Shown piece by piece: positions 8,833 through 16,777 of a DNA stretch of 64,000 bases (positions are counted from its first letter, which is position 1; each line of letters begins with the position of its first letter). The stretch covers positions 1-64,000 of the forward strand of contig JAVBOM010000003.1 of the NCBI GenBank assembly GCA_031550535.1. Reading direction: 5' to 3'. The stretch is from Avichristensenella sp031550535. GTDB lineage: Bacteria > Bacillota > Clostridia > Christensenellales > Aristaeellaceae. The notes under the pieces are model-generated. The model did not search any database. It had not been told where the DNA came from and saw only the letters and a list, made by a program, of their open reading frames with translations. Both the position numbers and the translations under genes were made by a program.

Positions 8833-8861
8833 ATTATAGCACAAGCGGGTTTCTTTGTCCT
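8833..8861 (-). promoter_or_regulatory. Promoter of the first ABC exporter operon
   Basis: -35 AGGACA (8856-8861), 17-nt spacer, -10 TATAAT (8833-8838) preceded by TGC (extended -10). Transcription would start at about 8826, the first base of the family A element. Confidence 0.8.
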
Positions 8862-8915
8862 TGATGGGTTTCTTCCGAGATTTCATCGTATTTTTTGGGA
8901 TTTCGCAGGCGGTGG

Positions 8916-8944
8916 TTCCATTTCCTGCGACAGCGTGCTACAAT
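8916..8944 (+). promoter_or_regulatory. Promoter of the fucose-isomerase-like gene
   Basis: -10 TACAAT (8939-8944) preceded by TGC, with a weak -35 TTCCAT (8916-8921) 17 nt away. About 50 nt upstream of the start codon and divergent from the ABC promoter. Confidence 0.6.
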
Positions 8945-8994
8945 GACTCCATTCGCAGGGCAGAAAAGCATCTATACTAAAGGAGGTTCTCTGC

Positions 8995-10476
8995 ATGAAA
9001 AACATGCCGTCCGTGAAACTCGGCATTGTCGCGGTCAGCCGGGATTGCTTCCCCATCACCCTTTCCCAGCGCCGCCGCGCCGAGGTGGTCGCCTGCTTCC
9101 GCAAGGCAGGCGGTGAGGTTTTTGAGGCGAAAACGACCATTGAGAACGAAAGCGACACGATGGCCGCGCTGGCGGAGATAAAAGAAGCCGGGGTGAACGC
9201 GCTGGTCGTGTACCTGGGCAATTTTGGCCCGGAAGGGCCGGAGACGCTGCTCGCGCAGGCGTTTGACGGGCCGTCGATGTTCGTGGCCGCGGCGGAGGAA
9301 GACACCGCCGTGCTGTCAAACGACCGGGGCGACGCGTACTGCGGCATGCTGAACGCCAGCTACAACATCGGCCTGCGCGGCATCAAGCCGTACATCCCCG
9401 AGTACCCCGTCGGCACGCCGAACGAAGTGAGCGCGATGATCGCGGAGTTCCTCCCCATCGCTCGCGCGCTGATGGCGGTCAAGAAACTGAAGATTTTCTC
9501 CTTCGGCCCCCGCCCGTTCGATTTCCTGGCGTGCAACGCGCCCATCGCGCAGCTCTTCAAGATGGGCATCAATGTCCAGGAGAATTCCGAGCTGGATCTG
9601 TATGACGCATACCTGAAGCACAAGGACGACCCGCGCATCGACGCCGTGGCCAAGGATATGGCCGGGGAGCTAGGCGCCGGCAACAAAATGCCCGGCGTGC
9701 TGCCGCGTCTGGCGCAGTATGAACTGACGCTGCTGGACTGGGCGGAGGCGAACCGTGGCGCGGCGGAGTACTATATCTTCGCGAACAAGTGCTGGCCCGC
9801 GTTTGAGTCGTTCTTCGGCTTTGTGCCGTGCTACGTCAACTCCCGTCTGGCCGCGCGGGGTATCCCGGTCGCGTGCGAAGTGGACATCTACGGCGCGCTG
9901 TCGGAATACCTGGGCGCATGCGTGACCGAGGCGTCCGTGACGCTGCTGGACATCAACAACACCGTCCCGGCCGACATGTACACCGCGCATATCGAGGGCA
10001 AATACCCCTATGGCGGCCGCGAGGTGTTCATGGGCTTCCACTGCGGCAATACGCCGATAGACCGGCTGGAAGAAGGCGCGATGAAGTACCAGCTCATCAT
10101 GAAGCGGTCGCTGGAGCCGGACACGGAGCCGGACATCACGCGCGGCACGCTGGAGGGCGCGATCAAGGCAGGGCCGATCACGTTCTACCGCCTGCAGAGC
10201 AATGCCGACGGCCACCTGGTCAGCTATGTGGCGGAGGGCGAAGTGCTGCCGGTGAACCCGCAGTCGTTCGGCGGCATCGGCGTGTTCGGCATCCCGGAGA
10301 TGAACCGCTTCTACCGCCATGTGCTGATCGCCGACCGGTATCCGCACCACGGCGCGGTCGCGTTCGGCCATGTGGGCAAGCCGCTGTTCACGATCATGAA
10401 GCTGCTGGGCGCGGAGAAAGTGTCGTTCAACCAGCCCAAGGGCATGCTGTACAAGGATGAGAACCCGTTCGCGTAA
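8995..10476 (+). CDS. L-fucose/L-arabinose isomerase family protein
   Basis: 493 aa, with AAGGAGG 9 nt before the ATG. It matches the general form of the L-fucose isomerase-like family: an N-terminal Rossmann-like half (KLGIVAVSRD), then a C-terminal half with candidate metal-ligand regions (EVDIYGALSE near residue 298, LLDINNTVPAD near 316, GFHCGN near 345). Such enzymes interconvert aldoses and ketoses using Mn2+. It has its own promoter and no sugar kinase or transporter beside it, so the substrate cannot be inferred. Two tandem family A elements follow the stop codon. Confidence 0.8.
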   Translation: MKNMPSVKLGIVAVSRDCFPITLSQRRRAEVVACFRKAGGEVFEAKTTIENESDTMAALAEIKEAGVNALVVYLGNFGPEGPETLLAQAFDGPSMFVAAAEEDTAVLSNDRGDAYCGMLNASYNIGLRGIKPYIPEYPVGTPNEVSAMIAEFLPIARALMAVKKLKIFSFGPRPFDFLACNAPIAQLFKMGINVQENSELDLYDAYLKHKDDPRIDAVAKDMAGELGAGNKMPGVLPRLAQYELTLLDWAEANRGAAEYYIFANKCWPAFESFFGFVPCYVNSRLAARGIPVACEVDIYGALSEYLGACVTEASVTLLDINNTVPADMYTAHIEGKYPYGGREVFMGFHCGNTPIDRLEEGAMKYQLIMKRSLEPDTEPDITRGTLEGAIKAGPITFYRLQSNADGHLVSYVAEGEVLPVNPQSFGGIGVFGIPEMNRFYRHVLIADRYPHHGAVAFGHVGKPLFTIMKLLGAEKVSFNQPKGMLYKDENPFA

Positions 10477-10485
10477 CAAGAGGAA

Positions 10486-10539
10486 GGGATTTCTAGCGAA
10501 ATCCCTCTATGGCGCCCGATTCTTCGAATCAGCGCCGCC
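10486..10539 (+). repeat. Family A double-hairpin element, copy 5a
   Basis: GGGATTTC-TAGC-GAAATCCC, then GGCGCC-GATTC-TTC-GAATC-GCGCC. It lies 10 nt after the stop codon of the isomerase-like gene, on the same strand. Confidence 0.92.
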
Positions 10540-10549
10540 GTCGAGGTAA

Positions 10550-10600
10550 GAATTCCTTGCGGAATCCGCTTATGGCACCCGATTTTTCAAATCGCGCCGC
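10550..10600 (+). repeat. Family A double-hairpin element, copy 5b (tandem)
   Basis: Second tandem copy, 10 nt after 5a. Hairpin 1 has one mismatch (GAATTCC with GGAATCC). Hairpin 2 uses GATTT/AAATC where 5a uses GATTC/GAATC, so the neighbours differ by compensatory changes. Confidence 0.88.
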
Positions 10601-10607
10601 AATCATC

Positions 10608-10660
10608 GCAACCAAAAAAACCAAAGGCCACTGCGACAGGGCCTTTGGTTTTTTTGCGGT
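10608..10660. terminator. Bidirectional intrinsic terminator
   Basis: AAAAAACCAAAGGCC, a 9-nt loop, then GGCCTTTGGTTTTTTT. A and T runs flank the stem on both sides, so it can end both convergent transcripts (isomerase-like from the left, ABC permease from the right). Confidence 0.9.
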
Positions 10661-10669
10661 TGCGCTCGT

Positions 10670-12256
10670 TTACTTCCGTACGGCCACCACGATATCGCAC
10701 CGGTGCAACACGCCCTTGGAGAGCGCGAAGCAGGCGAGCGCGGCAATCAGTTCCCATGCCGCCAGAATGCCAAGTCCCGCCGCCGTGCCCCAGGTTCCGC
10801 CGATGGAAAAGCCCACGATGAGCGCCGGTATGAGGCCGGGCAGCACGATGACGATCACGGCCAGGCTGTAGAGCACCATCAGGATGCCCGCGCTGATCTC
10901 CGCGCCCGTCACGCGCATGGACAGATAGTTGATGCCGATCAAGAGGAGCGAAAACAGCGTATAGACGACGATCGCACCGATGGGGATGATGGCCGCCTCC
11001 CGCATGATGATACCCGCGACGCCGAAGATCAGCACGCTCTCCACGAGCACCTTGACCACCGGTTCCAGGTTGCTCCAAACGATTTTGGCGAATGACGGCT
11101 CGGGAATCAGGTAGATATAGTGCGAGAACGTTTCCTTCAGCCCGCGTCCCGTGGCGATCAGGAATATCTGCATCCACATCAGGATTTGCAGGATCATGAT
11201 GAGGTTTGAATCGCCGCGCATCGCGAACGCCGCCACCCACGCGGTGAGCGCCGTAAAAATGGACGACCACGTCAGAATCCCGAGCGGGTTCACGCGCAGC
11301 GATTCCCGAAGATGCTTGTAAAACAGCGCGCTCGCACCCATTCCCCCAATGCCGGTTTTCGCGACCTTCACCTTGCGCCCGTTTGCGGCCTCCGTCTGCA
11401 TCTGCCCCTCAGATACAGCGCGCTTCTTCTCAAACGCCGTTTCGGTGGCAACCAGCACATCCTCATAGTAATCCGCCCTGCTAAACGCTACATAGGCCAG
11501 CATCAGCCCGCCCGCAGCAATAGAAACGATGATAAACATCAAGCCGCGCACCACATCGCCCGCGATGAGCGATACCGCGCTTTCGGCCGCCCAGCCGACC
11601 ACCGGCGTCCACGCGAGGACTGGCGAACGCAGCGCGCCCTCCACGGCTGTGAGCAAGTTTCCGGTGTGAACAAGCTGCGCGGCGAACACCCCGGCGAGCG
11701 GCAGGAGCACGGCCACCGCCGCAAGGCGCGCAATCCGCTTGCGCGAGGGATTTCCGTTGGTGACGCTGTAGAGCGCCAGCGACAGGATGGACAGCAGCAT
11801 CATCGCCAACACATAGCAGAGCAGGATGATGAGAACGGCATCAAACCCGATGCCAAACCCATTGCCGAGCGAATTGCTCTGGAACAGGATAAAGAACCCC
11901 GCCAGAAACGATGTTTTCGCCATGCGCACCAGCCCGTACAGCAGAATGGCCTTTGGGCTGACGGGCGAGACGAACAGTAGGTTCACGTCGTTCATGTCAA
12001 AGATCGTATCGCCGTCCGAAAGCCCTTTTTGGATGGAGATGGCATAAAACAACAGAATGTACGCGAAGAGGATGCCCTTCAGCCACATGATGTCCGCAAA
12101 CTCCCCCGCTTCCTGCCGGGTGAAAAGCGAAAGGATGACCATGCCCGCGACGGCGGCAATGAGTAGCAGATAGAGCGCCAGCTTAGCGGGCTTATGCAAA
12201 ATGTCTAGTAACGTGTTTTTCGCACCGCGATAGAGCAAAAAAAGCAGGCTTCTCAC
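10670..12256 (-). CDS. ABC exporter permease (putative ABC exporter family)
   Basis: 528 aa with about 12 hydrophobic segments and no nucleotide-binding domain. A charged cytoplasmic loop lies near residues 270-310. The pattern, including the NDVNLLFVSPVSPK stretch near residue 88, fits the Pfam 'putative ABC exporter' permease family found with stand-alone ATPases in Firmicutes. The gene overlaps the ATPase gene upstream by 4 nt, so the pair forms one transporter. Substrate unknown. Confidence 0.85.
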   Translation of the reverse strand: MRSLLFLLYRGAKNTLLDILHKPAKLALYLLLIAAVAGMVILSLFTRQEAGEFADIMWLKGILFAYILLFYAISIQKGLSDGDTIFDMNDVNLLFVSPVSPKAILLYGLVRMAKTSFLAGFFILFQSNSLGNGFGIGFDAVLIILLCYVLAMMLLSILSLALYSVTNGNPSRKRIARLAAVAVLLPLAGVFAAQLVHTGNLLTAVEGALRSPVLAWTPVVGWAAESAVSLIAGDVVRGLMFIIVSIAAGGLMLAYVAFSRADYYEDVLVATETAFEKKRAVSEGQMQTEAANGRKVKVAKTGIGGMGASALFYKHLRESLRVNPLGILTWSSIFTALTAWVAAFAMRGDSNLIMILQILMWMQIFLIATGRGLKETFSHYIYLIPEPSFAKIVWSNLEPVVKVLVESVLIFGVAGIIMREAAIIPIGAIVVYTLFSLLLIGINYLSMRVTGAEISAGILMVLYSLAVIVIVLPGLIPALIVGFSIGGTWGTAAGLGILAAWELIAALACFALSKGVLHRCDIVVAVRK

Positions 12257-12966
12257 GCGCCGTCACCCCCGTCTTGCCCCTCGGTGATGGAGAAATACAG
12301 CGCCTCCAGACTTTCTCCCGTCTCCATTTCGGAGCGCCGGCAAACCTTGGCGACCCTGCCCTTCATCATAATGTAGGTGGCGTCCCAGTTTTCCTCCATG
12401 CTCTCGATCAGGTGGGTGCTGACCAGCAGGGCGCAACCGTTTTGCTTCAGGTCCGTCATGACGGTTTTCAGCTCCCGGATGCCGTGCGGATCCAGGCCGA
12501 CCAAGGGCTCGTCGAAAATGACCGCCTTCGGCCCAGGCAGCAGCGCGCAGCACACGCTGACCTTCTGCTGCATGTCCTTGGAAAGCTCCTTGCCCAGCTT
12601 CATTTTTTTATCGGCCAGGTCAAAACGGGCGAGCAGCTTTTCCGCGCGGTCCTCCCAGGCGGTCAGCCGATAGGCTCTCGCGATAAACTCCAGATGCTCA
12701 TGCACCGTCAGCATGGGATACAGCGCCGGAAACTCCGGCACATAGCCCAGCATGCGCTTCGCATCGGGCGTGTGATTCTCATGCCCGTCAATGGCGACCT
12801 CGCCGTCAAAGCGCAGCAGACCGCATACGCATTTGATCAGGGTGGATTTGCCCGCCCCGTTGGGGCCTAAAAGCACCGCCAGTTCACCTGGCTTCACTTG
12901 TACGTCGATCTTGTCATTTGCCAGCACCTTGCCATATCGTTTGGTTACGTCGGTAGCGCGAATCAT
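12253..12966 (-). CDS. ABC transporter ATP-binding protein
   Basis: 237 aa. Walker A GPNGAGKST is near residue 35, Walker B AVIFDEPLVGLD near 150 and the switch His (STH) near 185. The signature is KELSKDMQQK, an LSxxM form common in exporters of this type. The start at ATG 12966 is preceded by GAGGAGG with 6-nt spacing. An upstream in-frame ATG lies at the predicted transcription start and is rejected. It energises the permease at 10670-12256. Confidence 0.92.
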   Translation of the reverse strand: MIRATDVTKRYGKVLANDKIDVQVKPGELAVLLGPNGAGKSTLIKCVCGLLRFDGEVAIDGHENHTPDAKRMLGYVPEFPALYPMLTVHEHLEFIARAYRLTAWEDRAEKLLARFDLADKKMKLGKELSKDMQQKVSVCCALLPGPKAVIFDEPLVGLDPHGIRELKTVMTDLKQNGCALLVSTHLIESMEENWDATYIMMKGRVAKVCRRSEMETGESLEALYFSITEGQDGGDGA

Positions 12967-12993
12967 ATAATCCTCCTCTAGCATGCTGGAGTC

Positions 12994-13022
12994 ATTATAG
13001 CATGCCCGCCGGAAGAGGGTAA
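12994..13022 (-). promoter_or_regulatory. Promoter of the ABC permease/ATPase operon
   Basis: -10 TATAAT (12994-12999) preceded by TGC (extended -10), with -35 TTACCC (13017-13022) 17 nt upstream. It is 28 nt before the ATPase start codon. Confidence 0.75.
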
Positions 13023-13082
13023 CAAGCACCGGCTGTTTTGTCACAGGGAGTGTGTGAAATATACCCTGGGACGGTGGTAAGC

Positions 13083-13123
13083 AAAAGCGCGGGCTACGCC
13101 TGTTTTGGCATTGCCCGCGCTTC
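13083..13123 (-). terminator. Terminator of the marR-type gene
   Basis: A stem of about 10 bp (AAGCGCGGGC with GCCCGCGCTT), followed on the minus strand by TTTTG. It separates the regulator from the ABC operon promoter. Confidence 0.65.
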
Positions 13124-13146
13124 GGTGAACGATGAAGAAAAGCCGG

Positions 13147-13614
13147 TTACCCGCGCTGAATCTGCGTCAGAATGCGCGTCAAGCTCTGCAAGGAGTCGGC
13201 CAGCTCTTTGAAATCATTGGAGGAGATGTTCTGCGCCCATTCCTGCACCTGTTCCCCGATGGTGGCGCGGATGGCGTTGAGCTTCTCGCGCCCTGCATCC
13301 ATGATGACGACATTGACGACACGGCGGTCCTGCGTATCGCGGATGCGGTCCACCAGCTTGTCCTCAATCAGCCGGTCAACGAGCGGTGTGATGTTGGGCT
13401 TGGCAATGCCGAGGCGGTGAGAAATTTCCGATACGGACATCGAGCCCGTCTCGTTAAGCATGCTGAGCACCTGAACATGGGAAAGCGGAATGCCGTGTTC
13501 ATTTTGAATCACATCCATATGCAACAGTCGCTTGCGCAGAAGCGGCATCACATTAAAGATGTTTTGTGAAATGCTTTCTATCACGGCGGGATCCAGTGTC
13601 TTCTTTCTGCTCAT
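13147..13614 (-). CDS. MarR family transcriptional regulator
   Basis: 155 aa winged-helix regulator. The DNA-recognition helix region is SVSEISHRLGIAKPNITPLV (residues ~60-79) and the wing follows as DTQDRRVVNVVIM. The ATG at 13614 is preceded by GGAGAAGGAG; an ATG seven codons upstream lacks a ribosome site. It is transcribed alone and divergently from the ZorA-like gene, next to the ABC permease operon. MarR proteins often control a neighbouring exporter; that is inference here. Confidence 0.88.
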   Translation of the reverse strand: MSRKKTLDPAVIESISQNIFNVMPLLRKRLLHMDVIQNEHGIPLSHVQVLSMLNETGSMSVSEISHRLGIAKPNITPLVDRLIEDKLVDRIRDTQDRRVVNVVIMDAGREKLNAIRATIGEQVQEWAQNISSNDFKELADSLQSLTRILTQIQRG

Positions 13615-13648
13615 GGCTACTCCTTCTCCACTCATGCGATTGAACTTA

Positions 13649-13699
13649 TGCGCGTATGCGCACCATTTTTGGCGCTTTTTGCATATTCATTATATATGC
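13649..13699. promoter_or_regulatory. AT-rich control region with two inverted repeats (possible MarR operator)
   Basis: Two inverted repeats lie upstream of the regulator: TGCGC-gtat-GCGCA (13649-13662) and GCATAT-7nt-ATATGC (13681-13699). The second overlaps a minus-strand -10 (TATAAT, with TTACGT 17 nt upstream). This placement suits autoregulation. The rest of 13615-13841 is AT-rich with no ORF. Confidence 0.45.
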
Positions 13700-13841
13700 A
13701 TGCTTATTATAACGTAAAAGCGCGAAAGATGCAAGATGGTGATTGTGAATATTTTGTGTTCAACATGAAAAATCGTTGTGACATAAAGGTATTTTGGAAC
13801 CACAGGAAGAATCAACATCGGAGGTCCGTCTACTAAGGAAA

Positions 13842-13893
13842 GGATTCCTCGCGGAATTCCTTCATGGCGCCCGATTTTTCAAATCGCGCCGCC
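13842..13893 (+). repeat. Family A double-hairpin element, copy 6
   Basis: GGATTCC-TCGC-GGAATTCC, then GGCGCC-GATTT-TTC-AAATC-GCGCC. Forward on the plus strand, 50 nt upstream of the ZorA-like start codon. Confidence 0.9.
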
Positions 13894-13943
13894 GCCGCAA
13901 AACGGCCCCCCGGTATGAGAGTATTTTTCGGTAGGTGAACAAA

Positions 13944-15422
13944 ATGGAACTGCTTGCGTATTTCGTGAACAACCTCTTCCCCGACGGGGTGATCTACAGC
14001 CTGACCGCGTTCGTGTTTCTGCTGGGCCTTGTCAAGTGCTGCCGCCCTGTGTTCCGCAACGCCGCCATTCTCAGGCGCGCGGCGGATATGCTGGAGGAGG
14101 GCGCCAAGGCGAAGCTCTCCCGCCCCGTGTGGCACGACGCGAACTTCCTGGGCAAGAAGCTGCAGCCCATCTGGCGTAACTTCCTGCAGAGCGCGGAGCT
14201 TGCGGCTTCGCGCGGCCTGGGCTGCGATGTGGCGGAGTACGTGGACGAGGATAACATCATCACCCTGCCGGGCAAGGCCGCCCTGGCGGACGTAATCCCG
14301 GGTATCTGCACGTCCATGGGCATTTTGGGCACATTCGTGGGCCTTTACATGGGCCTCAACGGCCTGGATGTCATGAAGGTCGATTCCTACGTGCAGCTCA
14401 CGGGCGGCATCTCGTTCGCGTTCCTCACGTCGATCGTCGGCATCATCGCGTCCCTTCTCTTCAACGCAATCAATAAAATCGCCATAGGCCGCGCGCGGGC
14501 CGCTGAAGACGCGTTCATCGGTAAGTTTTACACCTACGCCATCGCGCAACCGGCGGATTCCGGCACGCAGATCATCACCTATCAGCGCGAGCAGGCGGAC
14601 GCGATGACCCAGTTCGCGGCGGACATGAGCGCGCGCATGGCGACGGAGATCCGCCACGCGATCACGGCGGCCATGTCGCCGGTGCAGCGGTCCATGGATG
14701 ATTTCATGAAGGCCGCGACCCGCGCGCAGGTGGACGGACTGGATTTGATCGTCGGCCGGTTCATCGACCGGATGAACGCCGTGCTGGGCGATCAGCTCCA
14801 CGTGCTTGGCGATGTCATCCAGCAGACGGCGGACGGACAGTCAAAAGCGCAGGGCGACCTGCGCAACACCGTGGACGCCATCGGCCAGATATCGCAGGAT
14901 GTCGTGAACATTCACGGCGTCTCCGAGCAGGTGATCGACAAGTACGCCTCGTTCGTTAGCAACATGGAGTACGCCTACCAGCAGGTGGGCGACGCGCAGA
15001 ACGAGACCACGGACCTCCTGGAGGAGATCAGTCAGGCGTCGCTGCGCCAGTCGCGCTATCTTTCCGCCCTGCAGGAGTACCAGGCAAAGCTCCAGGGCAG
15101 CTTCCAGGAATACACGCTGTGGACCGACAAGTTCGTGGCCGGGCTCGCGCAGAGCACGACGAACCAGAACGAGTCCCTGGAGCACATCGCCAAGGAGATG
15201 CGCGTGAGCGCGGAACTGCTGCAGGGTTCGTATAAGAGCTTTGTGGAGAGCATCGAGGTCGGGCTGGCCAACGCGCTGGGGTTGTTTGACGAAAACATGC
15301 AGAACCTCACCCGCCAGATCCACGGGACGCTGTCGGACATCAAGGAGACAATGGTGATGTTGGAACCCGCGCTGCGCCGCGCCGTGAGCGTAACGGCCCA
15401 GCACGACCAGGAGGTGGGCTGA
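13944..15422 (+). CDS. ZorA/MotA-like proton-channel subunit with long helical tail
   Basis: 492 aa. Three membrane segments are visible, near residues 8-28, 118-138 and 148-172. The last two carry the MotA/ExbB/ZorA core (PGICTSMGILGTFVGL and FAFLTSIVGIIASLLF). The remaining ~310 residues are soluble, helical and without a globular motif. Three segments plus a long cytoplasmic tail is the ZorA plan rather than the four-segment flagellar MotA plan. ATG 13944 follows AGGTG by 6 nt; a GTG at 13935 has no ribosome site. One nucleotide separates it from its OmpA-domain partner. No flagellar, ZorC, ZorD or ZorE gene is nearby. Confidence 0.85.
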   Translation: MELLAYFVNNLFPDGVIYSLTAFVFLLGLVKCCRPVFRNAAILRRAADMLEEGAKAKLSRPVWHDANFLGKKLQPIWRNFLQSAELAASRGLGCDVAEYVDEDNIITLPGKAALADVIPGICTSMGILGTFVGLYMGLNGLDVMKVDSYVQLTGGISFAFLTSIVGIIASLLFNAINKIAIGRARAAEDAFIGKFYTYAIAQPADSGTQIITYQREQADAMTQFAADMSARMATEIRHAITAAMSPVQRSMDDFMKAATRAQVDGLDLIVGRFIDRMNAVLGDQLHVLGDVIQQTADGQSKAQGDLRNTVDAIGQISQDVVNIHGVSEQVIDKYASFVSNMEYAYQQVGDAQNETTDLLEEISQASLRQSRYLSALQEYQAKLQGSFQEYTLWTDKFVAGLAQSTTNQNESLEHIAKEMRVSAELLQGSYKSFVESIEVGLANALGLFDENMQNLTRQIHGTLSDIKETMVMLEPALRRAVSVTAQHDQEVG

Positions 15423-15423
15423 G

Positions 15424-16584
15424 TTGCTGGCGAAACGGAGGAGCCGGGGCAAGGTGCGCACGGAAAACGCCAGCTACTGGATGTCCTACTCGGACATGAT
15501 GGCGGCGTTGCTTCTGATGTTCGTGTTGCTGCTCTATCTGATGTTCCAGCGGTATACGCAGTTGCAAGGCACGAAGGAAGCGGAATTGGCCGCGAAAGAA
15601 GTCCAACTGCAGCAACAGGAAGAGCGGATGACCAAGACGCAGGAGGAGTTGGACACGCGGCAGCGGGAGCTGGCGGCCATACGGTCGGCGCTGAACACGC
15701 AGGAGATACAAAACGAACAGCAGGCTGCCGAGCTAGCCGCCAATAAAGAGGCGCTGGAATTGAACCAGTCGGCGCTGGAGATGAACCAGGAGGAGCTGGA
15801 GCAATCGCTGGCCAAGCTGATCCTCCAACAGAAGCAGATCGAGGAGCAGGAGGCGCTGCTCGCGCTCAGCCAGGAGGAGATCGACGCGGCCCGCGCGCAG
15901 CTTACCGCGCAGTCGCAGGATCTGGAGGACCGGGAGATTCTGCTCAGCGCCAAGGACACGGAGCTTCTCCTGCAGCAGCTCCGCGTGACCGACCTGGAGA
16001 CGATACTCAACCAGCAGGCCGCCCGCATTGACGAGCTGATTGGCGTGCGCGCGCGCATCGTGGAGCAGCTTCGCGACGCGTTTGGCGCGGCGGGCGTGAA
16101 CGTGGCCGTGGACCGCAACACCGGCGCGATCACGATGGACTCGACCGTCTTCTTTGATACAAACAGCGCGTCCATCAAGCCCGAGGGCCGCATGCTGCTC
16201 GCCCAGGTTTTACCGGTATACTTCCGCACATTGATGGGCACGGAGAACGCCGAGTTTGTCGCGGAAATCATGGTCGAGGGACACACGGACAGCAGCGGAT
16301 CGTACGAGCTGAACCTGGACTTGTCCCAGCGGCGCGCGCAGGCGGTGGTCAGCTACTGCATGAGCGACGAGTTCGCCGGGCTGACCGCGCAGGAGAAGGA
16401 GAAGCTGCGCTCGATGATTTCCGCCAACGGCCGCGCGTGGAGCCAGCCCGTCTACAACGCGCAGGGTGTGGAGGACAAGGCCGCGTCCCGTCGCGTGGAA
16501 TTCAAGTTCCGCCTGAAGGATTCCGAGATGATCGAAAGCATGGGCCGCATCCTGGCGGAGATGGACGGGAGCGCGACGCCGTAA
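15424..16584 (+). CDS. MotB/ZorB-like subunit with long coiled coil and OmpA peptidoglycan-binding domain
   Basis: 386 aa, starting at TTG 15424 with AGGAGG 8 nt upstream, one base after the partner's stop. A single membrane helix at about residues 22-42 (SYSDMMAALLLMF) has Asp24 where MotB/ZorB carry the proton-binding Asp. About 190 residues of heptad-rich coiled coil follow (45-235), then an OmpA-like domain (about 238-375) with VFFDTNS, VEGHTDSSG and SQRRAQAV. OmpA-like domains bind peptidoglycan. The coiled coil is far longer than the linker of flagellar MotB. Confidence 0.88.
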   Translation: MLAKRRSRGKVRTENASYWMSYSDMMAALLLMFVLLLYLMFQRYTQLQGTKEAELAAKEVQLQQQEERMTKTQEELDTRQRELAAIRSALNTQEIQNEQQAAELAANKEALELNQSALEMNQEELEQSLAKLILQQKQIEEQEALLALSQEEIDAARAQLTAQSQDLEDREILLSAKDTELLLQQLRVTDLETILNQQAARIDELIGVRARIVEQLRDAFGAAGVNVAVDRNTGAITMDSTVFFDTNSASIKPEGRMLLAQVLPVYFRTLMGTENAEFVAEIMVEGHTDSSGSYELNLDLSQRRAQAVVSYCMSDEFAGLTAQEKEKLRSMISANGRAWSQPVYNAQGVEDKAASRRVEFKFRLKDSEMIESMGRILAEMDGSATP

Positions 16585-16601
16585 GAATGGATAGACCGGA
16601 T

Positions 16602-16642
16602 CAGCGCACAGGGGCAAAGTCGATTCTGACTTTGTCCCTGTG
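16602..16642 (+). terminator. Hairpin after the motor pair
   Basis: ACAGGG-G-CAAAGTC, a 6-nt loop, then GACTTTG-T-CCCTGT. A stem of about 13 bp 18 nt after the stop codon, without a clear T run. It may end the transcript or protect its 3' end. Confidence 0.5.
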
Positions 16643-16644
16643 TT

Positions 16645-16698
16645 GGCGGCGCAGATTTGGAAAATCGGGCGCCATAAGAGGATTCCGCAAGGAATCCT
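16645..16698 (-). repeat. Family A double-hairpin element, copy 7
   Basis: On the minus strand GGATTCC-TTGC-GGAATCC, then GGCGCC-GATTT-TCC-AAATC-GCGCC. It lies between two plus-strand genes, antisense to both. Confidence 0.9.
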
Positions 16699-16777
16699 TT
16701 CTTGGTGATATACGCGTTCACCGAACCCGCCGCCTCCACATAGGATGAACCGGAATCTCTGTTTGGAGGCGAAAATC

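Noticed and set aside
13944..16584. A complete Zorya defence system
   Set aside because: Only the ZorAB-like pair is present. No ZorC, ZorD helicase or ZorE nuclease lies on either side, and no other defence gene was recognised.
13944..16584. Flagellar stator MotAB
   Set aside because: Three rather than four membrane segments, a long C-terminal tail, an extreme coiled coil and no flagellar genes nearby.
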